From: Glandiceps talaboti
Taxonomy: Eukaryota > Hemichordata > Enteropneusta > Spengelidae
DNA: 62,500 nucleotides
Assembly (NCBI RefSeq): GCF_964340395.1
Contig: NC_135559.1
Coordinates: 19,350,650 to 19,413,149, forward strand
Direction: 5' to 3'
Position numbers and translations under genes: made by a program. This document shows positions 55,501 through 62,500 of this stretch, one piece after another. The notes beneath the pieces were generated by a model. The model did no database searches and was not told the DNA's origin. It saw nothing but the letters and a program-made list of their open reading frames with translations. Each line of letters starts with the position of its first letter. Within the stretch, counting starts at the first letter, position 1.

Positions 55501-58500
55501 AGATATGTCAAGTTGTTCCGCCCTCACAGGCCTCATCTCATTGGTTGGTTTGAGCGATGTGTGATGAGGACGTCCTGTCACGACGTACCTTACAGACTAT
55601 ATTCACTGGCATAAATGTAGGTTATACTATACTCTACCAGATTGATTTATAAACATACACATTCTAGTTTCTTTTCATGCCATATCTTGATACTGGTCTT
55701 TATCTTTCAGGTGTTGTAATTACTAATACAGAAATTGATTTAGCACCTGACACTAAAACAATAGAAGGCCTGTACAAGAACAAAGTCAACTTCGATGTGA
55801 CTGCATTATATGATGATACTACAACAAGTATAATTGGTACAAAACTCTGGAGACTCAATGCCTGGCATAGTAAGAGCCCGAACGGTAAAGGGGAACAATT
55901 ATCGTATATAAGAAATGTATTAATCCCTGAGCAAGTGAACACACCTGTGACAATTGGCTTACCGATAACATTTTTAGATGTGATGCATACTATCAATATG
56001 CAGAATCAAGTGTGTTCTGAGACCCCTTATCTCTGTGTTGAGATACTCAAAAATCCAAAGTCAAAACCAAAGTTCAAGTTAGATGCTGAACCAGAAGATG
56101 CAACAATAGCCTGTGCACCCTTACCATGTAATGGTAAGTCTCTGTTTTTGCTTTACTGAAGTTATGCAATGGGCAGTGGGTTGAATACTGGGTAGAGAAT
56201 GGGTAGAAAGTGGTAATGGGTTGAATACTGAGTAGAGAATGGGTAGAAAGTGGCAATGGGTTGGTTTCTTGGTAGAGAATGGGTAGAAAGTGACAGTGTG
56301 TTTGATATTGGTTAGAGAATGGGTAGTGAGTGACAGTGAGTTGGATTCTGGGTAGACAGTGGGTAGCAAGTGATAGTAGGTTGGATACTGGGTAGAGAAT
56401 GGGTAGAAAGTGACAGTGGGTTGGATACTGGTTAGAGAATGGGTAGAAAGTGGCAATGGGTTGGATGCTGGGTAGACTGGGTAGAAAGTGACAGTGGGTT
56501 GGATACTGGGTAGAGAATGGGTAGAAAGTGACAGTGGGTTGGATACTGGGTAGACAGTGGGCAGAAAGTGACAGTGGCTTGGAAACTGGGTAGAGAGTGA
56601 GTAGAACGTTGTAATGGGTTGGATTCTGGGTAGAGAATAGGTAGAAAGTGACAGTGGGTTGGATACTGGTTAGAGAATGGGTAGTGAGTGGCAGTGAGTT
56701 GGATTCTGGGTAGACAGTTGGTAGTAAGTGACAGTAGGTTGGATACTGGGTAGAGAATGGGTAGAAAGTGAGAGTAGGTTGAATACTGGGTAGACAGCGG
56801 GTAGAAAGTGACAGTGGGTTGGATATTAGGTAGACAGTGGGTAGAAAGTGACAGTGGGTAGGATACTGGGTAGAGAATTGGTAGACAGTGGTAATGGGTT
56901 GGATACTGGGTAGAGAATGGGTAGAAAGTGGCAATGGGTTGGATACTGGGTAGACAGTGGGTAGAAAGTGACAGTGGCTTGGAAACTGGGTAGAGAGTGG
57001 GTAGAAAGTGACAGTGGGTTGGATACTGGGTAGAGATTTGGTAGACAGTGACAGTGGGTTGGATACTGGGTAGAGAATTGGTAGACAGTGGTATTGGGCT
57101 GGATACTGGGTAGAGAATAGGTAGAAAGTGACAGTGGGTTGGATAATGGGTAGAGAATTGGTAGACAGTGACAGTGGGTTGGATACTGGTTAGAGAATGG
57201 GTAGAAAGTGGCAATGGATTGGATACTGGGTAGACAGTGGGTAGAAAGTGACAGTGGGTTGGATACTGGGTAGAGAATGGGTAGAAAGTGGCAATGGGTT
57301 GGATACTGGGTAGACAGTGGATAGAAAGTGACAGTGGCTTGGAAACTGGGTAGAGAGTGGATAGAAAGTGGTAATGGGTTGGATTCTGGGTAGAGAATGG
57401 GTAGAAAGTGACAGAGGGTTGGATACTGGTTAGAGAGTGGATAGTGAGTGGCAGTAAGTTCGATGTTGGGTAGACAGTTGGTAGCAAGTGACAGTAGGTT
57501 GGATACTGGGTAGAGAATGGGTAGAAAGTGAGAGTAGGTTGAATACTGGGTAGACAGCTGGTAGAAAGTGACAGTGGGTTGGATACTAGGTAGACAGTGG
57601 GTAGAAAGTGACAGTGGGTTGGATAATGGGTAGAGAATAGGTAGAAAGTTGCAATGGGTTGGAAACTGGGTGGAGAATGGGTTGAAAGTGGCAATGGGTT
57701 GGATACTGGGTAGAGAATGGGTTGAAAGTGGCAATGGGATGGACACTGGGTAGAGAATGAGTCGTAACTGGGAATGGGTTGGATACTGGGTAGAGAATAG
57801 ATAGAACGTGGCAATGGGCTGGATACTGGGTAGAGAATGGGTAGAAAGTGACAATGGCTTTATATACTGGGTAGAGAATGGGTTGGGAGACGGGGTAGAG
57901 AATGGGTAAAATGTACTTTCACTATTAAAATGATTACAAAGTATAACGATCATTCACAACACAATTTTAAAGAGCTGGCCTAGTATTACAATAGACTTTG
58001 AGATGTGATTTTGATATTAGTGTTATAAAAAGGTGTACTGAGGGACCATTTACCCAGTTAATACCATTTCCAGTTAATCTAATGTGTTATAACAAATATG
58101 TATGAATCTGAACTAAGTGAGATGTGTTCAGGTGTGGTAATCACTGACAACAGTATCAGTGTATCAAGTGATGCCAAACTGAAAGAAAACAGTCCCCTAA
58201 ACCCAATCATCTTAGACATTGACTATGGTACTGATGATGAGGGCGCATCAGTATTCGGGGAAGATTTGTGGAAGCTCAGTGTCCATGGCAACAATAAACC
58301 AGATGGCAGTGGTGATAGTATTCCATTGGGAGACCAAGTACTGACAGATGTACAACCAGATCAACCATTGATTGGTGGCAAGCCATTGTCATTCTCATCC
58401 GTGTCAACCAACCTAGAGCTGACTGGCATTAAGTGTGAAGAGATTCCATTTGTATGTTTGACACTATTTATAGGTGACAATTCTAGTCGAGAGTTCACGT

Positions 58501-58565
58501 TGACCGGCAAACCTGATGATGGTGTAATGACTGGTTGTGCTCCAGTACCTTGTACCAGTAAGCAA

Positions 58566-58629
<64 letters not shown>

Positions 58630-61600
58630 GTCCGTCTGTCTGGCTGTTATGCAGAGACTGTTGACCGTCAAATGTGTATCAATTAGCAGTAGAAAGTGTA
58701 AAGAAGATTCATATTTTGGTTATTACAAATCAAATGTGTTGTCTGAAGGATGAACTTCCCAATTTCTGACTTTAGTATCAACGCACTTTATTTTAAGTAA
58801 GATAAATGCATAAACTTCCATCCATCAATGTCTTGTTATAGTGTATGTACCTTTGATCATAGGTGTTTTGTAGGTAACCATCTTTTACCAACATTTTCAG
58901 AACGACTCGTGTTTAATTAATGGCAAGTGTTATGCACTAATGGAGAATAGTGTATTTAATGAATGTCTACAATGTCAACCTGATAATTCAACATCTGCCT
59001 GTAATTCTAGTAAGCATTGTATTGACATATTCATTGTTTACCTATAAGGTAAACATTGTATTGACATCCATTGCTTCCTTATAATGTAAACATTGTATTG
59101 ACATCCATTGCTTCCTTATAATGTAAACATTGTATTGACATCCATTGCTTCCTTATAATGTAAACATTGTATTGACATCCATTGCTTCCTTATAATGTAA
59201 GCATTGTATTGACATCCATTGCTTCCTTATAATGTAAACATTGTATTGACATCCATTGCTTCCTTATAATGTAAACATTGTATTGACATCCATTGCTTCC
59301 TTATAATGTAAACATTGTATTGACATATTCATTGCTTCCCTATAAGGTAAACATTGTATTGACATCCATTGCTTCCTTATAATGTAAACATTGTATTGAC
59401 ATCCATTGCTTCCTTATAATGTAAACATTGTATTGACATCCATTGCTTCCTTATAATGTAAACATTGTATTGACATCCATTGCTTCCTTATAATGTAAAC
59501 ATTGTATTGACATCCATTGCTTCCTTATAATGTAAGCATTGTATTGACATCCATTGCTTCCTTATAATGTAAACATTGTATTGACATCCATTGCTTCCTT
59601 ATAATGTAAACATTGTATTGACATATTCATTGCTTCCCTATAATGTAAACATTGTATTGACATATACAGTGCTTCCCTATAAGGTAAACATTGTATTGAC
59701 ATCCATTGCTTCCTTATAATGTAAACATTGTATTGACATATTCATTGCTTCCCTATAAGGTAAACATTGTATTGACATATTCATTGCTTCCCTATAAGGT
59801 AAACATTATATTGACATATACAGTGCTTCCCTATAAGGTAAACATTGTATTGACATATTCATTGCTTTCCTATAAGGTAAAGATTGTATTGACATATTCA
59901 TTGCTTCCATATAAGGTAAACATTGTATTGACATATTCAGTGCTTCCCTATAAGGTAAACATTGTATTGACATATTCATTGCTTCCCTATAAGGTAAATA
60001 TTGTATTAACATATTCATTGCTTCCCTATAAGGTTAACATTGTATTAGCATATGCATTGCTTCCCTATAAGGTAAACATTAGTATATTAACACATTCATT
60101 GATTACATACAATGTAAACATGCGTATATAAGGTAAATGTTAATATTCACTCATCCCCTCTTAGAAGCAATATATCACTTATATATTCATGTAATAGGTT
60201 ACAGAACAAAGGGTCTTTTTTACGGTAATACATAACTAACCATTAATTTGCAAATACTATATACCACGTACTAAATGGTTTACTTTATGTTTAAATGCAT
60301 ACATAGAAGAGTACAGGTCATAACATCCCCCACTCCAAACAGAAACTTTGAAGAAATTACAGTTGTTATTGAGTCGCTTATGGCACAAAATGACTATTAT
60401 ACTGTTTCCAATGTGACCATCCCACTTAATGTGGAATTTTCAACCCCAACCCCTCAAAGCTGCCCCTGCCGGTTAACAATGACCATCACCAAAACAGATT
60501 ACCATACACATGTAAACATTAGTAATAACATAGTCATTGTTTCCTATACAGTATTAAAACATTAAGGTTTCATTATTTATATATGTCGTAAACATTTTCA
60601 TTATCGAATCCATTATTTCCATATATGGCCTGTATCCTAAAATTGGCCATATGGATGAGGATTTAATATTTCATTTTGGATTTTAATTTATGGAACAATT
60701 TTATCATGACTTCCTACTTGAAAATCAACGTGACACAACATAGATAAAGTGTCAATACATTGCACAAAGCTAAACAATGTGTAAAAAGATTGTTATTGAA
60801 CGTACAATAACAAAGATTTTAATGCATTTAATGCAATGTAAAAACAAGGACTTGGCATATGTTATTTCATATTCATTGTGCTAGTAGGAAGTCATAATAA
60901 AATTGTTATATAAATTAAGAATCCAAAATAAATACCCAATCCGCATGCTTATGGCCACTTTAACTCGTGTAACACATTAATTGTTTTAGTATGAGGTAAG
61001 CATCGGCATCGGAAGTATAGCCTTCACATATTTAACTTTATTAAGTATTGACATATTGTTTCCATATAAGTTTAGCGGTATCAGTGTTAACATATTGTTT
61101 CCATTTAAGGGTAGAGGAATCAGTGTTAACATATTGTTTCCATATAAGGGTAGAGGAATCAACAAAATCATTTAAATAAACTAAACATCATTGCTATCTG
61201 CCTTTAGAATCAGAAACCATTTAATGTAACCTATTTGTTTAACGATATTTACAGATGGTTCCTTCAACAATAGTGATGATACTGTAATGCCTGTCACAAC
61301 ACTTTCCTATCCTAACATTACGCCAATCAAGCCAGCAGAAGAAAACACAGAGGAATGTATGTTGCCAGTCATCATTACTGCATCATGTGTACCAATTGCT
61401 ATAATCACTGTAATTGTTGTCGTTTGCGTACGAAGGTATGTGAAAACATATTAAAACAGTGGAATTTCTCTACAAGGACTGTTGTAGATGGCTCATGACA
61501 ACCTCCACCCCCTGCTATTGAGATATTCTTACTCGAATTTGGACGCATACTGTGAATGATAGGACTAAACATCAACACAGGCTCACTATTCATATACATT

Positions 61601-62149
61601 ATATAACGTCTTCAATGGAACCGGTTGGCAATGTTGTGTGTAATTGTTTATAATTTGACTCAGCAAACTGTTAACTTCACCTACTATTTTACTGAATTTC
61701 AAAACGACACTGTTCAGATCACTGGAAATGTTCATAGTTTTTTTTACAGTAACAGTTTACTGTAACATATACAGGTTCACAAACCTGGCAACACTTACAT
61801 TACTTTCCAACTTTTATATCATTCGATTTCTTTGGAGAGAACTTCTCGTCCATGAAACCACCAATAATCAACATTTCTAGTCTATATGTTGTCGAAACGT
61901 AAATTTTCGGGGGAAAAACATGCATTGAACGAATATTGTTTATTGTTCATGTCAAGTATGTATTTAATTTAATCACCAATTGGTTGAAGCAAAGTTAATA
62001 ATCTTATCAAAATAAGTATTCTTTTCTGTTGATATTACAGCTCGCGTAAGAAGAAGCGAACCGTTACAGATGATGCACCTATTGAATATGAGGAGATTGA
62101 AATAACGAAACAAGACAAGGAATCACCAATTTACAATGTAATCGAATAA
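47271..62149 (+). CDS. Receptor-like gene B: signal peptide, VWC, D1-D2, transmembrane, ITAM-like tail
   Basis: Type I membrane protein. The joined exons are 47271-47334, 52430-52615, 55711-56133, 58132-58557, 61255-61435 and 62041-62149. All phases agree and give 462 residues plus stop. The layout is signal peptide (1-21), VWC (22-83), D1 (84-224), D2 (225-366), a Ser/Thr/Pro stalk with NGS, NNS and NIT glycosylation sites (367-400), one membrane helix (about 402-425), and a basic stop-transfer SSRKKKR. A 36-residue tail carries YEEI and YNVI separated by 11 residues. An extra Cys-rich exon at 58901 does not fit the phase. A ligand-binding signalling role is inferred from the layout; no family name is assigned. 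Confidence 0.82.
48240..48850. repeat. Tandem repeat of about 147-bp units
   Basis: TATCTTAAGA-TGCATACTTC recurs at about 48,366, 48,512 and 48,659, a spacing near 147 bases, with TTACAGTGTTAATGA between. Copy 1 (25,630-25,820) has fewer units, so unit number changed after the duplication. Confidence 0.65.
48905..49468. mobile_element. TIR element with CTTACGGAAGG termini (copy 2)
   Basis: The same element in the second duplication copy, with the same two ends and near-identical interior. It was present before the duplication. Confidence 0.6.
49513..49590. repeat. CTGT microsatellite (copy 2)
   Basis: About 16 CTGT units, counterpart of 26,503-26,584. Confidence 0.9.
52430..52615 (+). CDS. 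Gene B exon 2: VWC domain
   Basis: A 186-nt phase 1-1 exon with the same ten cysteines as gene A. It differs from copy A by three visible amino-acid changes (Ile to Leu, Arg to Lys, Leu to Pro) and no silent change that I could see. Confidence 0.9.
55711..56133 (+). CDS. Gene B exon 3: domain D1
   Basis: A 423-nt phase 1-1 exon paired with 33294-33716. Visible changes include Tyr to Asp, Gln-Asn to Leu-Tyr, Lys-Lys to Glu-Gln and Asp to Asn. It is directly followed by the expanded 40-bp minisatellite. Confidence 0.87.
56165..57908. repeat. 40-bp minisatellite after D1 of gene B (expanded)
   Basis: The same unit as 33.75-34.83 kb with about 43 copies. Minus-strand frames of up to 460 codons across it are artefacts of the period. 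Confidence 0.93.
58132..58557 (+). CDS. Gene B exon 4: domain D2
   Basis: A 426-nt phase 1-1 exon paired with 35063-35488. The acceptor is GATGTGTTCAG. Relative to copy A, about 12 bases of the pyrimidine tract are missing, so the site looks weak. Donor GTAAGC is kept and followed by a TG microsatellite. Confidence 0.82.
58567..58627. repeat. TG microsatellite after D2 of gene B
   Basis: About 30 TG units at the same position as the GA run in gene A. Sequence similarity between the duplication copies ends here. Confidence 0.95.
58901..59009 (+). CDS. Cys-rich exon in gene B with clashing entry phase
   Basis: After acceptor ACATTTTCAG, one frame encodes NDSCLINGKCYALMENSVF and then NECLQCQP, a small Cys-rich module. 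The module resembles the C-x-x-G-x-C-Y / C-x-x-C-x-P segments of some extracellular proteins. It exits in phase 1 and so fits the transmembrane exon. It enters in phase 0, while D2 exits in phase 1; joining D2 to it gives a stop after six codons. Either an upstream phase-0 exon exists, or an extra base has broken it, or it is skipped. Confidence 0.5.
59010..60120. repeat. 37-bp minisatellite in gene B intron
   Basis: About 30 units of AAACATTGTATTGACATCCA and TTGCTTCCTTATAATGT, with variants CATATTCA and CCCTATAAGG. A higher-order block repeats near 59.03-59.34 and 59.34-59.64 kb. The array begins inside the splice donor of the Cys-rich exon. Confidence 0.93.
61255..61435 (+). CDS. Gene B stalk and transmembrane exon
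   Basis: Acceptor TATTTACAG, donor GTATG. Phase 1 in, phase 2 out. It encodes a Thr/Pro/Asn-rich stalk followed by MLPVIITASCVPIAII and TVIVVVCVR, a clear single membrane helix with a positive end. Confidence 0.87.
62041..62149 (+). CDS. Gene B cytoplasmic tail exon
   Basis: Acceptor GATATTACAG. It encodes SRKKKRTVTDDAP, IEYEEIEITKQDKE, SPIYNVIE and stop TAA at 62147. Two YxxI motifs spaced by 11 residues fit the ITAM core spacing (6-12). A poly(A) signal follows at 62309. Confidence 0.87.
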
Positions 62150-62308
62150 ATGTATAAGCTCTTGTGATGGAACAAATTGTCATAAGAATTTCACAACTTT
62201 TATGGAAGTGTCTCTGGATTGGCGTTCCCCTCTAACCAGGCGAAGTGTAGCATCTAATAGACCTACCCCTGTCCAATTACGCAAATACTGCACAGAGACA
62301 TGTTGTAT

Positions 62309-62314
62309 AATAAA
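62309..62314 (+). terminator. Poly(A) signal of gene B
   Basis: AATAAA within GTATAATAAAGTTT, 160 bases after the stop codon, with GT-rich and T-rich sequence downstream. The AATAAA overlapping the stop codon at 62145 is too close to be the main signal. Confidence 0.55.
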
Positions 62315-62500
62315 GTTTAAAGTCTTTATTTCCTGTGCACATATATAATGTAATGTAGCACAAGGAATGTTGTATAATGAATGGTTCTTAGACAGTAATG
62401 TCTTTAGGGGCGAGAAGGTAATCTGGCCGCTGCTACTGGTTTATAGCATAAAATTTAACGATAAATGTCCTACCAGGGACTCGGAGCATAAAACACAAAT

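Larger units (their letters stand above)
42020..58570. repeat. Segmental duplication, copy 2
   Basis: Partner of 21,190-35,510. Longer because of a hAT-like insertion (45,340-47,229), extra tandem repeat units near 48.3-48.7 kb and a larger 40-bp minisatellite. Similarity ends just after the D2 exon, where copy 1 has a GA run and copy 2 a TG run. Confidence 0.93.

Noticed and set aside
56074-57953. Minus-strand open frames of 286-460 codons rich in STHCLPSIQPT-like repeats
   Set aside because: They are produced by the 40-bp minisatellite, where three units give a 120-base in-frame period. All are in introns on the opposite strand, and the same happens at 33.7-34.9 kb.
59706-60131. A 141-codon frame with LPYKVNIVLTYS repeats
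   Set aside because: Follows from the 37-bp minisatellite. No splice support.

Overview
This window is eukaryotic, almost certainly from an invertebrate animal. It is AT-rich. Genes are split into short exons with GT-AG introns (one GC-AG). Micro- and minisatellites and small DNA transposons are abundant. The proteins are animal types: calmodulin-like EF-hand proteins and a cysteine-rich type I membrane protein with a VWC domain. I cannot name the species. Most long open frames here are artefacts of tandem repeats (ACAT, GA and the 40-bp minisatellite) and are not genes.

Region 1 (1-19,450, minus strand) holds three tandem calmodulin-like genes. The first (exons 1-3 at 3208-1006) runs off the left edge of the window. 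The second (10229-4356) and third (19173-14255) are complete, with predicted proteins of 150 and 162 residues and four EF-hands each. All share one exon plan: an exon 1 ending at the ATG, a short exon 2, a 144-nt exon 3, one large exon combining what are two exons in vertebrate CALM genes, and a tiny last exon encoding EF plus the C-terminus. Promoter blocks and an intron-1 block with an RFX X-box-like palindrome are conserved across the three genes.

Region 2 (about 19,450-62,500, plus strand) holds a receptor-like locus made of two paralogous gene copies. Copy A has signal peptide, VWC, repeat domains D1, D2 and D3, a frameshifted D4 and a broken EGF-like exon. No membrane anchor was found for it. 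Copy B has signal peptide, VWC, D1, D2, a cysteine-rich exon in a clashing phase, a transmembrane exon and a cytoplasmic exon with an ITAM-like tyrosine pair. The D domain is about 141-144 residues, is encoded by a single phase 1-1 exon, and is one I do not recognise.

The two copies come from a segmental duplication of roughly 14-16 kb (about 21,190-35,510 and 42,020-58,570). Identity varies along its length. A hAT-like element, a MITE and other indels are present in only one copy, so empty sites can be read directly. Differences between the paired receptor exons mostly change amino acids. The strongest candidate for something new is this duplicated, apparently fast-evolving VWC/D-domain receptor with an ITAM-like tail. 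Any role in recognition or immunity is inference.
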